A stretch of 64,000 bases of DNA from Nannocystis sp. (GCA_016712315.1 JADJRG010000026.1:156371-220370); one strand, 5' to 3'. Positions 47,266 through 56,936 are shown, counted from the stretch's first letter. The notes: a model not told the origin generated them from the sequence alone. Program-made: numbers and translations.

Positions 47266-49581
47266 CTACTCGTTGAATAGTGCTAGTTGGTCTCGGGATC
47301 CAGCGCGCTTGATTCCCGCCGGGTCCGGGAACTCGTCTTGGAACATCTTGGCTGCGAGTGCGCAGTAGTCTTTACTTCGCTCTACGCACACGACTTCTTC
47401 GTGCGCGCGAGCTAGCGCGCGCGCGGTGGTTGCGCTACCACCGAACGGGTCGAGGATGCGACCGCCGCGAAGGACGAGGCAATCAAGCAGTTGGGGAATC
47501 TCGACTGGGAAGGGCGCGGTGTGGCCGTGCACGTTCTCGCCGTTGACCATCTTGATCACCGGCTGAGCCCGAAGCACTGCCGGGAGCTTGCCCGTGGCCC
47601 CCGCCGGGGGTTTCACGAACACCAAGACGTGTTCCCAACAGTTGAAGGGACTCTGGTAGAAGGGCGAGAAGTTCCCAGCATTGAAGCCCCGCTTGCCTTC
47701 GATATCGCCCTTGTCCCAAGTCACTGACCCAGCAAGTTCGAAGCCACATCGACGGAACAGGTCGACCGTGTAGGCGCTGAGGATCAATCTCTTGGTCCCC
47801 ATGGCCGAAAACACGATACTGCGTTCGTTATCGAAGTAATCGAAGATGTTGTACAGGTACGGAGCACCCGGCTTCAAGACCCGGAAGCACTCCGAGGCGA
47901 TGCGGTACATGTCGTGAAGATAGCAGTAGATATTGTCCCACTGAGCGTACTCGCGCGCGTTGTAGTACGGCGGAGACGTGACGGCGCCATCGAAGTAGTC
48001 ATCAGGCAGTTCCCCGAGCACATGTCGCGCGTCGCCGTTGAGAAGCCGCAACCTGCCGAGGCGAGACTCCCTCGGCGGAACTCGTTCGAGACCGACTTCC
48101 ACAATGTAGCGGCGGAACCACGCTGATGTGAAGAAACTGTCTACCTGGCCCATGTCCGTCTCGGGGAAAGGCGCGCGGTCCAAGTCTCGCCCGAGACTCT
48201 CTACCGCGCTGTCGGATCCTACGATGCGAACCGTATCGCCGTGCAATGAGTAGTGTCGGATAAGCATCTGAACACAATCAATGAACGAGCGCCCAACCTG
48301 GACGTCGCGCGCCCAAGCCCGGACCGAGGCCAACGGGATCTCGTTGTCGGGATCGTCGATGGCTTCTTGCATGAGCAGAGCTTTGAACGAGTAGCGCTTG
48401 CCTCGATTGTACTTGCTCCTGTCGGGACAGAGAAGATTTCGGCACTCCCAGCTCCGGACGCCGAGCGAGGGGTACGAGTTCCCCTGTACATCGTGAGACC
48501 GGCACGCCGGGCAAGGGATCAGTGTCTCGTCGCGCTTGTTCTTCTGGAACAGCACCAGCAGGGCTTCCTCGCCACATTGCGCGACCGAATCGGGAACGCA
48601 AACGAATGTGTCCTTGTAGGTGAAGCCCTCATTTGCAAGGTCGAATCTCGCGGTGTCGATGTCGATCCTCTTTATGTAGGAGCGGGTAGTCTTCTCCACC
48701 TCCTTGTATCGGAAGTAGGTCTTTTTCAGCGCCACCTCGTCATGCTTCTCGGCGAAGAGCATGAGGTCCGAGGCCAGTTCCCAGGTCACGGTACGGGAGC
48801 CGATTCGCACCGGAGGGAGCCACACGGCAAGGTACCCGTGGTTGTTGAGCTTCGCGTAACTCTCGGCGGCACATGCCAGGAGTCTGCTCCGCAGGTCTGA
48901 GTAGCCCTCGCACCGAGTAGCAAGGTCAGACGGGAGGGCCACGATCTCCAAGGCACGATTTCGCGTGTACAGCCTCGGATACATCCGCCGAAGCTGGAGC
49001 CAGAAAGATCGTTCGTAGGTCGCGGGGTCGTAGCTCTTGTCGAAGTAAGCGTGTAGCACTTCCTCCTCGGCCGCAGAGAAGACGAAGGCGGAGAACGCCG
49101 CCAGCAGGATGTCGAGATCGACCCTTCGGTCGCCCATATCGCGTCGCAGTTTCGACGGATCGTTGACTTCAAGGGCGAACTGCCTGATGGTCTCCGACTC
49201 CGTCATCGGGGCGAAAAGGACGAGTAGTTCATCCCGATAACCCGCCTCGACACCGGCGTAAGCAAGCGCACGCGCGTACGCCTCGCGGTCCGACAGGTCA
49301 AACGCGAGCTGAATCGCCGTCTTCTCGTGGTAGTTGAAGCTGACGCTCCGGCTAGCGGCGTGTGCATACACAGCCGCGACCGAGTCACGGTTGAACCGGA
49401 ACTTAGCGTTGATGCGGCCAAGGAGCCAGCGTCGTCGCTCGTGCGGAGGACGGAGCGCATGAGCGTCCAGATGCGAGCAGAGGCCGTCGAGTGCAGTTTG
49501 GTAGTCGGCAGGAAAATCGAGGCGATGCCCTGTGACGGACTCGAACTCGGAACTCAGGATGGGCAGCGTCTTGGCAGGCAT
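47266..49581 (-). CDS. DNA methyltransferase with large N-terminal region
   Basis: The protein is 771 residues. The C-terminal third is a beta-class amino-methyltransferase: motif IV VTSPPYYNAREY (about residue 535) precedes motif I LDPFGGSATTARALA (about 710), the order of N4-cytosine or N6-adenine enzymes; TSPPY favours N4-cytosine. A Zn-ribbon (CPACRSHDV...WECRNLLC, about 350-385) and about 340 helical residues precede it, far longer than the usual 300-400 residue enzymes. The extension may hold target recognition or regulation. It should protect host DNA from the HNH nuclease. Start 49581. Confidence 0.9.
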   Translation of the reverse strand: MPAKTLPILSSEFESVTGHRLDFPADYQTALDGLCSHLDAHALRPPHERRRWLLGRINAKFRFNRDSVAAVYAHAASRSVSFNYHEKTAIQLAFDLSDREAYARALAYAGVEAGYRDELLVLFAPMTESETIRQFALEVNDPSKLRRDMGDRRVDLDILLAAFSAFVFSAAEEEVLHAYFDKSYDPATYERSFWLQLRRMYPRLYTRNRALEIVALPSDLATRCEGYSDLRSRLLACAAESYAKLNNHGYLAVWLPPVRIGSRTVTWELASDLMLFAEKHDEVALKKTYFRYKEVEKTTRSYIKRIDIDTARFDLANEGFTYKDTFVCVPDSVAQCGEEALLVLFQKNKRDETLIPCPACRSHDVQGNSYPSLGVRSWECRNLLCPDRSKYNRGKRYSFKALLMQEAIDDPDNEIPLASVRAWARDVQVGRSFIDCVQMLIRHYSLHGDTVRIVGSDSAVESLGRDLDRAPFPETDMGQVDSFFTSAWFRRYIVEVGLERVPPRESRLGRLRLLNGDARHVLGELPDDYFDGAVTSPPYYNAREYAQWDNIYCYLHDMYRIASECFRVLKPGAPYLYNIFDYFDNERSIVFSAMGTKRLILSAYTVDLFRRCGFELAGSVTWDKGDIEGKRGFNAGNFSPFYQSPFNCWEHVLVFVKPPAGATGKLPAVLRAQPVIKMVNGENVHGHTAPFPVEIPQLLDCLVLRGGRILDPFGGSATTARALARAHEEVVCVERSKDYCALAAKMFQDEFPDPAGIKRAGSRDQLALFNE

Positions 49582-49919
49582 CGGCCTCTACGGCGGTGGC
49601 ATCGATCGGCTGGGGGAACGCCTTCGAGTATATGCGGTTTTCGGATATCGCGCAAGGCCATAAACTCCCCCTCCCCCGATGTGCCGATTGCGACAGGGTG
49701 ACGACAAGCGTGGAGCGGTGGGTAAGGGGGCGCGGGCGCGGGCGCGACGCGGACGAACTGCTCGGCCTCTTCCTCGGCGATCACGCGCGAGGGCAACTGC
49801 CGTCGAACTCAAGGCTCGAACTCACTGCGTGAGCGAGAAAACAGAACAATCCGACAAAACAACCCAAGAAAGAGCCGCCGCGGCAGAACCGCGGCGGATC
49901 GTGGAGGCCCCGACGCGCG
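49582..49919 (-). other. gap between methyltransferase and H1-like gene
   Basis: No gene is supported. A minus-strand frame (49554-49796) is open but has no protein-like pattern. The promoter of the methyltransferase is expected here; no clear -10/-35 pair is seen. A Gln/Lys stretch (AAAACAGAACAATCCGACAA near 49838) is the low-GC part downstream of the H1-like gene. Confidence 0.3.
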
Positions 49920-50432
49920 TTAGGAAGCGGCGGACGGCGCTTCAGCGGCCTTCTTCGTTGTCTTCTTGGCGGCCGTCTTCTTGGCAGCCGTCTTCTTGGC
50001 AGCCGTCTTCTTGGCGGCCGTCTTCTTGACGGGCGGCTTCTTGGCAGCGGTCTTCTTGGCGGGCGCCTTCTTGGCGGGCGCCTTTTTTGCGGCCGTCTTT
50101 TTTGCGGCCGTCTTCTTGGCGGCCGTCTTCTTGGCGGCCTTCTTCTTGGCGGGTGCTTTCTTGGCTGTCTTCTTGGCCGCTTTCTTGGCGGGAGTCTTTT
50201 TGGCTCCCTTCTTGGCGGGCGCCTTTTTGGCCGCCTTCTTGGCGGGCGCCTTTTTGGCCGCCTTCTTGGCGGGCGCCTTTTTGGCCGCCTTCTTGGCGGG
50301 CGCCTTTTTGGCCGCCTTCTTGGCGGATGTCTTCTTCGCGGTGGTCTTCTTAGCCGCCTTCTTGGCGGTTTTGCGCTTCGGCTTGGCAGGATCGGTCTGC
50401 TCAGCGTCGGGCGTGGTGTTGTCGTCTTGCAT
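49920..50432 (-). CDS. histone H1-like Lys/Ala-rich protein
   Basis: The protein is 170 residues, almost wholly Lys, Ala, Pro and Thr. A short acidic start (MQDDNTTPDAEQTDPAKPKR) is followed by about 25 repeats of AAKKAPAKK and AAKKTAAKK. Such tails occur in bacterial H1/Hc1-like and AlgP-like DNA-binding proteins and condense DNA. There is no globular domain. The ribosome site GGAAAGGAGGGG is very strong, which suggests high expression. DNA repeats make the copy number prone to assembly error. A promoter candidate lies upstream. Confidence 0.85.
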   Translation of the reverse strand: MQDDNTTPDAEQTDPAKPKRKTAKKAAKKTTAKKTSAKKAAKKAPAKKAAKKAPAKKAAKKAPAKKAAKKAPAKKGAKKTPAKKAAKKTAKKAPAKKKAAKKTAAKKTAAKKTAAKKAPAKKAPAKKTAAKKPPVKKTAAKKTAAKKTAAKKTAAKKTTKKAAEAPSAAS

Positions 50433-50747
50433 CGTGTCTTCCCCTCCTTTCCAGGGGCAACGGTGCGCAAACGCTACCTACTCCGCGCCTGCGCTGTCAA
50501 CGCCAATTAACATCTTTTTTAGTCAATTTATAGGAAGGTACGTGATCATTTTAGGTATTTGACCGCTCGTAGCCGATCATTACTCGCTCTTCTGGGACGC
50601 CGGAGGGAAACGCGCACGGCGAGTGCTGACGACCACGCACGAGGTGCGCAGCGGCAGTGGGCTTCGATCAGATGGGGTGCATCCCGGGCGAAACGAGCAG
50701 GCGCTCCTCCTTGCGATCACCCCAGGAGCCGGGCAGTCTCGCGCTCG
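50433..50747 (+). other. divergent control region, AT-rich
   Basis: Between the H1-like gene (minus) and the two-domain kinase (plus). The stretch 50500-50560 is the most AT-rich part of the window (AATTAACATCTTTTTTAGTC). It carries the promoter candidate for the H1-like gene. The frame of the kinase is open back to 50559 but lacks protein-like sequence before 50748. Confidence 0.4.
50471..50500 (-). promoter_or_regulatory. sigma-70-like promoter of the H1-like gene
   Basis: On the minus strand TTGACA (50495-50500) is a perfect -35. TAGCGT (50471-50476) is a weak -10 at an 18-base spacing. It lies about 40 bases before the ATG at 50432, with the AT-rich block just upstream as a possible UP element. 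Confidence 0.4.
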
Positions 50748-53147
50748 ATGGGCGGAAACGAGCTACAGATCCCACCTTTGATCCGTGATGCCGCGCGGAT
50801 CATCGGCGGGCGTTTTCATGTGGTTGACGAGCTGGGGCGCGGGGGGACCGGTGTGGTGCACCGCTGCGTGGATCTGGAGCTCGGTCGCTTCGCGGCGGTG
50901 AAGGTGTTCTCCCTCTTCGAGGGGGACGGCGCGGAGCTCGATGAGGCGCGGCGCCGTTTTGTCGATGAGGCGCGGCTGCTGGCCAGCTCGCGGCACCCGC
51001 AGATCGTCGAGATCTTCGACTCCGGCCTGACCCCGGAGGGCGCGCCCTACATCGCGACGGAGCTGCTCAGTGGCCCTGTTCTTTCGGGCAGGGGGCCGAT
51101 GGGCTGGCGGGATGTCGTGGAGATCGGGGTGCAGGTGGCGCAGGCGTTGGTGGCGCTGCATGGACGCGGGATCATCCATCGGGACATCAAACCCGCGAAC
51201 ATCGTGGCGGTTGGGCCCGCAGCGACGGGGCCTCTTTTTATAAAAATCATCGACCTGGGGATCGCGAAGGTGCTCGACTGGGCGCGGGTCAATCCCGAGC
51301 TGACGACGCGCTTTCGGGCGCGCGAGACGAGGCTCGGTGAGATCTTGGGCACGCCGGGCTACGTCGCACCCGAGGCGGGACAGGGGCCCGCCGCTCCGCA
51401 GCTCGACGTCTTCGGGCTCGGGGTGACGCTCTATCAGCTCTGCACCGGGGTGAGCCCTGGACATGGGCCGATGAGGCCGCTGCGTGAGCTGGTTCCCAAG
51501 GCGCCCGCGCTGCTCGAAGAGCTGCTCTCCGCGATGCTGTCGGCCGATCTCGCAAAACGGCCAAAGACCGCGCAGATCGTGCTCGATCGCCTGCTCGGGG
51601 TCCTCGGAGCGGCGAGTGAGGCAGGTACGCCCGCGCAAGGGCAGCGGATCTTCGCCCAAAAATTCGAGATGATCGACGTGCTCGGCAGCGGCGCGCGATC
51701 GACAGTGATCCGCGGCTATGACCGCGTGGCGCAGCGCGAGGTCGCGATCAAGGTTCTTAAAGAAGAGCTCAGGGGCGACGCGGAGGAGCGGCGGCGCTTC
51801 GCGGTGGAGGCGATGCTGCTCGGGCGCTTGGATGACCCGGCGATCCCGCGGATCCACGGCGGCACGATCGACACGGCGGGCGACGATGATCCTGTCTTTT
51901 TAGTCATGTCCGTAGCCGCAGGCGAGCCGGCGAGTCGGGTCGGCTTCGGCCGCGAGCCCTTGGGAGTATCCGAGGTGATCGAGGCGGGCAAACAGCTCGC
52001 GCGCGCTCTTGTCAAAATTCACGAGATCGGGGCGCTGCACCGCGATATCAACCCCTCGAACGTGCTGGTAGAGCGCGGGCCGAAGCTGCGCGCGAGCTTG
52101 ATCGATCTTGGAATGGCGGAGCTGACGCCGCGCTTCTATGCGGTCGATCGGCGCTACATGACGCCGCCAGAGCGGCGTACGGTATGCCCGCGCGATCTGA
52201 AAATTTTACAGAACCTCGAGTGGACGGCGCCGGAGGTGCGCCTTGGTGCGCCGTGGTCCCCGCTGTGTGATGTGTTTTCGTTGGGCTTTGTGCTGTTTCG
52301 GCTGGCGACGGGCAAGGTGCCGTGGCGGACGGGAAGCACAACGGTGACCTCCTTGGAAGCGTGGATGCCGGGCTGTCCCGAGGGCCTCAAAGATGCGTTC
52401 GCTGGGGCGCTGGCGCTGAATTCCGCGCAGCGGCTGGATGCTGCGGGCTTGCTGGATGCGCTGGAGCTGGCGGAGGAGGAGCTGCGCGAGGAGCAGATCG
52501 TGCAGATGGAGAAGGCGCGCGCGGCAGAGCTGGCGACCGTCGGCGCGGAGGATCCTCCGACGCAAGAGGCGGAGCTGGCGACCGCCGGCGCGGAGGATCC
52601 CCCGACGCAAGAGTTCGTACGGCCGCCACCGCCTGCGCTGGATCCACCGCAACACCCTGCGCCACGGGCCCCTCGCTGGCGAAGGGTGGTTGAGGGGATC
52701 GCGAGCGCGGCGGCACTGATCGCGATCGGCTGGTGGTCGCGGGGGCTCGCGGCGCCGCCGAAGGTCGCGCCGGTGAGTATCGCAGCATCGGCAGGCGCGA
52801 GCACGACGATGGTTGAAGAGCAGCCGCCGATCGCCGCGGTGATGAGGCGACCGGAGCATGACGTGGCGCCGCCGATCGTCGCCGTGCTGACGACGCCAGC
52901 CCCGGAGCTGCCGGCGATGCTGGAGGCGCTGGAGCGCTCTGAGGCGGCTTTTGTGGGCTGCGCGGGGCTCGCCGAGGACCCGCTCGTCGTTCGCTTTGTC
53001 ACCGTCGACGGCTCGGAGTCGTTTGCGTCGGTATCGATCATCGGAGCTCCGACCGTGGAGGTCGAGGGCTGCGTCGCGGCGCTTGCGTCGTCCATCCGCT
53101 TCACCCCTACCGCCGCGTTGTCCTTGATCAAGGAGTATTTGCCGTGA
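50748..53147 (+). CDS. protein with two kinase domains and a membrane segment
   Basis: The protein is 799 residues. Domain 1 (about 22-285) has GRGGTGVVHRCVD, AAVKVF, IIHRDIKPANIVAV, IDLGIAK and GTPGYVAPEAG. Domain 2 (about 305-575) has LGSGARSTVIRGYD, VAIKVL, ALHRDINPSNVLVE (Asn where the catalytic-loop Lys normally stands) and IDLGMAE. Domain 2 may be inactive or regulatory. A Pro/Glu linker leads to a short hydrophobic segment (VEGIASAAALIAIGWW) and an outside part with a TonB-like or AgmX-like ending (VEVEGCVAALASSIRFTPT). The start is chosen at 50748 because the kinase sequence begins there. The stop overlaps the next start (GTGA). Confidence 0.85.
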   Translation: MGGNELQIPPLIRDAARIIGGRFHVVDELGRGGTGVVHRCVDLELGRFAAVKVFSLFEGDGAELDEARRRFVDEARLLASSRHPQIVEIFDSGLTPEGAPYIATELLSGPVLSGRGPMGWRDVVEIGVQVAQALVALHGRGIIHRDIKPANIVAVGPAATGPLFIKIIDLGIAKVLDWARVNPELTTRFRARETRLGEILGTPGYVAPEAGQGPAAPQLDVFGLGVTLYQLCTGVSPGHGPMRPLRELVPKAPALLEELLSAMLSADLAKRPKTAQIVLDRLLGVLGAASEAGTPAQGQRIFAQKFEMIDVLGSGARSTVIRGYDRVAQREVAIKVLKEELRGDAEERRRFAVEAMLLGRLDDPAIPRIHGGTIDTAGDDDPVFLVMSVAAGEPASRVGFGREPLGVSEVIEAGKQLARALVKIHEIGALHRDINPSNVLVERGPKLRASLIDLGMAELTPRFYAVDRRYMTPPERRTVCPRDLKILQNLEWTAPEVRLGAPWSPLCDVFSLGFVLFRLATGKVPWRTGSTTVTSLEAWMPGCPEGLKDAFAGALALNSAQRLDAAGLLDALELAEEELREEQIVQMEKARAAELATVGAEDPPTQEAELATAGAEDPPTQEFVRPPPPALDPPQHPAPRAPRWRRVVEGIASAAALIAIGWWSRGLAAPPKVAPVSIAASAGASTTMVEEQPPIAAVMRRPEHDVAPPIVAVLTTPAPELPAMLEALERSEAAFVGCAGLAEDPLVVRFVTVDGSESFASVSIIGAPTVEVEGCVAALASSIRFTPTAALSLIKEYLP

Positions 53148-54139
53148 AAAAGTCGACCCGTACGATGCACGGGAGCCTCGCGTGGGGGCTCATGCTGATT
53201 TTGAGCGCAGAGACCCCGCGGGTCGCGCTTGCGCGACCAGGAGCGCCTCAGCAGGGAAATTGTGAGCTGGCCGATCATACATGTCAGGCCGAGCGCTGGC
53301 AGCGTAAAGCCGCATCCGCGACCTCGCCGAAGTTCAAGGCGGTCTACCTGCACGCGGCTTTTCTCTCTTACCTCGCGCGCTTCGACGAATCGGGCGATAC
53401 CCGGGCGCTGTGCTCCGCTCACCGCGCGCTGCACCGGAGCTTGGAGATCGAGGGGCAGCCGGAAGAGCAGCGGACCTCCTTCGAGGCCGCGCGCGCGGAG
53501 CTGGTGTCGCGCGAGAAGCAGCGCGGGGTGCGGTGTGGATCCGGTCAGCGGGCGTCGAAGAGCAAGGCGCCGATCGTGGCGACAGTGAGCGCGCCGGCGA
53601 GGCCGACGAGCGAGCAGGATCCACCGCCGCCATTTCTGGCGGTGGGGCCGGCATCGGGCGTCAAGGTAAACGAAGCACTCGCGGCCGAGCCGAGCGCCGA
53701 CACCTCGCCGCCTGTACCCCCAGAGGAGCACGCCGCCGCGTCGATGACGTCGAGCCCCCTGGCGCCACAGGTCGACGCTCGCGGCGACGCGAGCCGCCCG
53801 CTGACGATCGGTGGTGCCGTCATGCTGGGCCTGGGCCTCTCCCTCGGCGGCGTCGCGGCCTACGCAGGCGCTCGTTCGGCGGCGCTGGCGCGTGATGGGC
53901 GTGAGATCCAGGCCATGTCGGCGATCATGCCGCTCGATGACGCGGCGCTGCGCGAGGACGCGGCGCTCGCCGACGGATACCGCACGTGGACATCGGTCAC
54001 GATCGCGACGGCGATCACCGGCGGGGTCGCAGTGGTCATCGGCGCGACGCTGCTCGGAGTCGGTCACCACCGCAAGAGAAGGCCACCGATAGCCCTGATC
54101 CCCACCGGCAAGGGCCTTGCCCTTCATGTGCGTTTTTGA
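53144..54139 (+). CDS. exported protein coupled to the two-domain kinase
   Basis: The protein is 331 residues. A signal peptide (SLAWGLMLILSAETPRVALA) leads to a helical Cys-containing region (CELADHTCQAERWQRKAASA, LHAAFLSYLARFDESGDTRA, LCSAHRALHRSLEIEGQ). A Pro/Ala linker and two membrane segments near the end (IGGAVMLGLGLSLGGVAAYA, ATAITGGVAVVIGATLLGVG) follow. The GTG start overlaps the kinase stop, so the pair is translationally coupled. Proteins of this shape are frequent beside myxobacterial kinases; function not known. Confidence 0.8.
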   Translation: MKKSTRTMHGSLAWGLMLILSAETPRVALARPGAPQQGNCELADHTCQAERWQRKAASATSPKFKAVYLHAAFLSYLARFDESGDTRALCSAHRALHRSLEIEGQPEEQRTSFEAARAELVSREKQRGVRCGSGQRASKSKAPIVATVSAPARPTSEQDPPPPFLAVGPASGVKVNEALAAEPSADTSPPVPPEEHAAASMTSSPLAPQVDARGDASRPLTIGGAVMLGLGLSLGGVAAYAGARSAALARDGREIQAMSAIMPLDDAALREDAALADGYRTWTSVTIATAITGGVAVVIGATLLGVGHHRKRRPPIALIPTGKGLALHVRF

Positions 54140-54163
54140 GCAGTATCGGACCGGCACACGAGC

Positions 54164-55822
54164 ATGAGCACAGCACATCGCAGCAGCACCCTCCTGATCG
54201 TCGCATGTGCGCTCGCCGCCTGTGAGCCGCCCTGGCACCCGCTCCACCAGTGGGAGGAGAGCGAGACGTCCACCGAGAACAGCACGAGCAGCGGCGAGCT
54301 CACCGGCTTGGTGACAGGGACCTCGAGCGAGACGACCAGCGACACCAGCAGCGGATCGGCGAGCGAGAGCGCAGGCGAGACCGGCGACGAGACCACCGAA
54401 GCGGCGACCGGCGAGCCGATCGAGCCGCCGACGATTCTCGATATCGAGCTGACGCCGAACCCGATCGTTTTTAACGGGCCGATCGCGGTGACCGTGAACG
54501 CCGTGCAGTCCGAGGGCGTGCGTATGACGCTCACGGACGGCGCCGAGGTGGAGCTGGAAGCGGCCGATGAGCCGGGCGTTTTTGCCGGAGAGATCACGGT
54601 GACGAGCGGCTTTTTAAATGGCTCACACCTCGCCCTGCTGACGCCGTGGGCCGGCGAGAGCGAGGGCGAGGCGGTGGAAGCGAGCTACACGATCGCCCTG
54701 CCGACGCCCGGCTCAGAGCTGTACTGGGAGACAGGCGATCTAATCGGCGCCGGTCAAGTGGCGGCGATGGCCGTCCTGCCCGACGGGACGATCCTCGAGC
54801 TGGGCCAGCGCTTGGTCGACGGCAAGTCGCGCTGCTACCTGCGGCAGCGCGACAAGGGCGGCGGCTGGAAGCAGGATGAGCTGGTCGAAATTCTGCCGGC
54901 GATGGACTGCCTCGCGGTGGACATCAAGGTGTCGCCGTCGGGCTCGATCTTCGTGCTGGCGAAGCGCGTGCTCAACAACGAGATCCGCTGGTGGCTCGGC
55001 GAGATCGAGACGTGGGGCGCGAGCCCGGTCCACCGCGGGCTGGGCGAGAAGAACCAAGACGCGGCGGCGCTCGCGGTCCATGGCTCGGGTATGGTGGCCG
55101 TCTGCGGCGACACGCCGACGCAATTTCCCGACGCGAAGGACGCGGCGGCATGGCTGGTGCGGCCGAAGCTGCCGGGGGAGGCGTGGACGTTTGACTATGA
55201 GGCGGAGAAGTTCGTCCAGCACGAATTCGCGGAGACGACGCGGGACTGCGTGTTCTCAGGCGACACCCTCGTAATGGTCGGGGAGGCGCGGGGTAAGCAT
55301 GACAAAGAAAAGCAGCAGTTTTTCGACCGCCACTTCCTGCTCCAGTTCGACACCACGACCAAAAATGCCGAATGGAACGTAGCGGGCGGCCAGGTGGACA
55401 TCCAGAGCGGCGCGACGACGGTGGTTGTCGATGACCAAGGGCGTTACTTGACGGGCGGGTACGTGTGCGGCGATCCCTGTGACAAGCCGATGATGGAGAT
55501 GCGGGCCTATAACCCCGGCGGCTCCTTGTTCTGGAAGACGCAGATCGGCGCCGCGACCAACAAGAACTGGGGACCGCATGATCTCGTGTGGAGCCCCGCT
55601 GGCTACGCCGTCATCGCTATCGGCGGCACGATGGGGAACGATCTGGCCTTCTCGGTGCGAGCCTACTCGACCGCGCAGCTCGATCCCTTGTGGACCTACA
55701 GCCGCAAGGACAACCAGTACTTCTACATGGCCTACGCGCTCGCGGTTGGGCTCTTCGGCGAGGTCTACGCTGGCGGGTTCGGCATGAGTGGCTACCCAGC
55801 GGTCGCATACATCGCGGGCTGA
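54164..55822 (+). CDS. lipoprotein with beta-propeller-like domain
   Basis: The protein is 552 residues. Lipobox (ALAACEPP), a Ser/Thr/Glu linker (TSSETTSDTSSGSASESAGE), then an Ig-like strand set (ILDIELTPNPIVFNGPIAVT). Repeated blades with GSIFVLAKR, VVVDDQGRYLTGGY, GSLFWKTQIG and LAVGLFGEVYAGGF follow, as in PQQ/SBBP-type propellers. No catalytic residue. It is 24 bases after the exported partner protein on the same strand, so it is probably in the kinase operon. Outer surface or periplasm. Confidence 0.8.
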   Translation: MSTAHRSSTLLIVACALAACEPPWHPLHQWEESETSTENSTSSGELTGLVTGTSSETTSDTSSGSASESAGETGDETTEAATGEPIEPPTILDIELTPNPIVFNGPIAVTVNAVQSEGVRMTLTDGAEVELEAADEPGVFAGEITVTSGFLNGSHLALLTPWAGESEGEAVEASYTIALPTPGSELYWETGDLIGAGQVAAMAVLPDGTILELGQRLVDGKSRCYLRQRDKGGGWKQDELVEILPAMDCLAVDIKVSPSGSIFVLAKRVLNNEIRWWLGEIETWGASPVHRGLGEKNQDAAALAVHGSGMVAVCGDTPTQFPDAKDAAAWLVRPKLPGEAWTFDYEAEKFVQHEFAETTRDCVFSGDTLVMVGEARGKHDKEKQQFFDRHFLLQFDTTTKNAEWNVAGGQVDIQSGATTVVVDDQGRYLTGGYVCGDPCDKPMMEMRAYNPGGSLFWKTQIGAATNKNWGPHDLVWSPAGYAVIAIGGTMGNDLAFSVRAYSTAQLDPLWTYSRKDNQYFYMAYALAVGLFGEVYAGGFGMSGYPAVAYIAG

Positions 55823-55835
55823 CGGCCGCTACGGT

Positions 55836-56936
55836 TCAGCCCGGGATGTACTCTGCGCAGGCGACTTCGACAAGATCCGTCGCTTGCTCAAAGGCCGCCG
55901 TGTAGTCGAGGTCCAGATCCGCCACGAGGTGGTACGGGTACTTCTTCACGAGCTGGCAGATCCGATCGGGCGCAGGGCAGGTCGGATCGAGGATGCTCAA
56001 CATCACGACGGCCCCGGCGTCGCCCTTCTTGGCCTTGAGTACGTTCGCCGACCAGGTACCGGGGTCCCACTTCGAGTTGTAGTCGTAGCCTCCGATGAAG
56101 GTGACCATCAGAAGCGCGTCGTCGCGAAGGAAGCCGGCGTTACAGCCACCTGGGGCGTTGATCTCCGGCTTCATTGCCATCGTGAGCGCCTCGCCCATGA
56201 GGTCACGGCCGCTCATCCCGAGCTTGGCGACACAGGCGAAGGTCTCGGTGAGGTTCGGCTGCTCCTTGGTCAAGTAGCGGCGGCCCCCAGCGATCTTGCA
56301 CGGCTTGTTGGCCGCGTAACCACCGGCGGCGAAGACGTTGCCGGCGCCGATGGTCCAGTCGCAGGTTGTCACGAGGTGGAGCAGATCGCAGGGGTAGTCT
56401 GGGACCACGCATGACTGTCCTTGAGCACAGGCGAGGTCACAGGACTCGAGGCCCCACTCGTGGTCGCCGTCGATCACCATGATGTGGAAGTCGAAGTCGG
56501 CGAACTTCGCCTCGATCGTCTCGATGAACTTCGGGAAGGCCGCGATGAGCTTGTCTTGCGCGCTCTTCATGGTTCCGTGGCGCGAGATCACGAAGAGGAA
56601 GTCGATCTTGCCCTTACAGCCGGGAGGCTTCGTGTCGGCAGTGTCGGTGTCGGTGGTGTCGGGGCCGACGTCGTAGATCAGCGTCGGCGCGTCAGTGGTG
56701 GGGCTGCTGTCGTCGGTGGCCGCGCTGGTTGTCGCCCCGCTGGACGTCGCGGTGCTGGCGGTCGCGGGAAGATCCGTCGTGGTGACGTCGGTGCTGCTGC
56801 CCGTGCTGCTGCCCGCCCAGGTGTCGGGCACGGAGAGGCCGGTGGTCGTGTCGCTACCGCTGGGCGTGCAGGCGAGGCCGAGCACGAGCGCGGTGCCGAA
56901 GTGGCAGGGCGCAGAGGGTCGGGAGTGGAGATGCAT
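55836..56936 (-). CDS. VWA-like lipoprotein with altered metal site
   Basis: The protein is 366 residues. Lipobox (LVLGLACTPSG), a Thr/Ser/Ala linker, then a von Willebrand A-like domain (KIDFLFVISRHGTMKSAQDK, IEAKFADFDFHIMVIDGDHE, MGEALTMAM, DALLMVTFIGGYD). Family members normally read DFLFVVDNSGSM. Here the Asp and two Ser of the metal site are replaced (FLFVISRHGTM), so metal-dependent ligand binding is doubtful. Cys pairs (CDLACAQGQSCVVPDYPC) stabilise an insert. Convergent with the propeller gene, 13 bases apart. Confidence 0.8.
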   Translation of the reverse strand: MHLHSRPSAPCHFGTALVLGLACTPSGSDTTTGLSVPDTWAGSSTGSSTDVTTTDLPATASTATSSGATTSAATDDSSPTTDAPTLIYDVGPDTTDTDTADTKPPGCKGKIDFLFVISRHGTMKSAQDKLIAAFPKFIETIEAKFADFDFHIMVIDGDHEWGLESCDLACAQGQSCVVPDYPCDLLHLVTTCDWTIGAGNVFAAGGYAANKPCKIAGGRRYLTKEQPNLTETFACVAKLGMSGRDLMGEALTMAMKPEINAPGGCNAGFLRDDALLMVTFIGGYDYNSKWDPGTWSANVLKAKKGDAGAVVMLSILDPTCPAPDRICQLVKKYPYHLVADLDLDYTAAFEQATDLVEVACAEYIPG

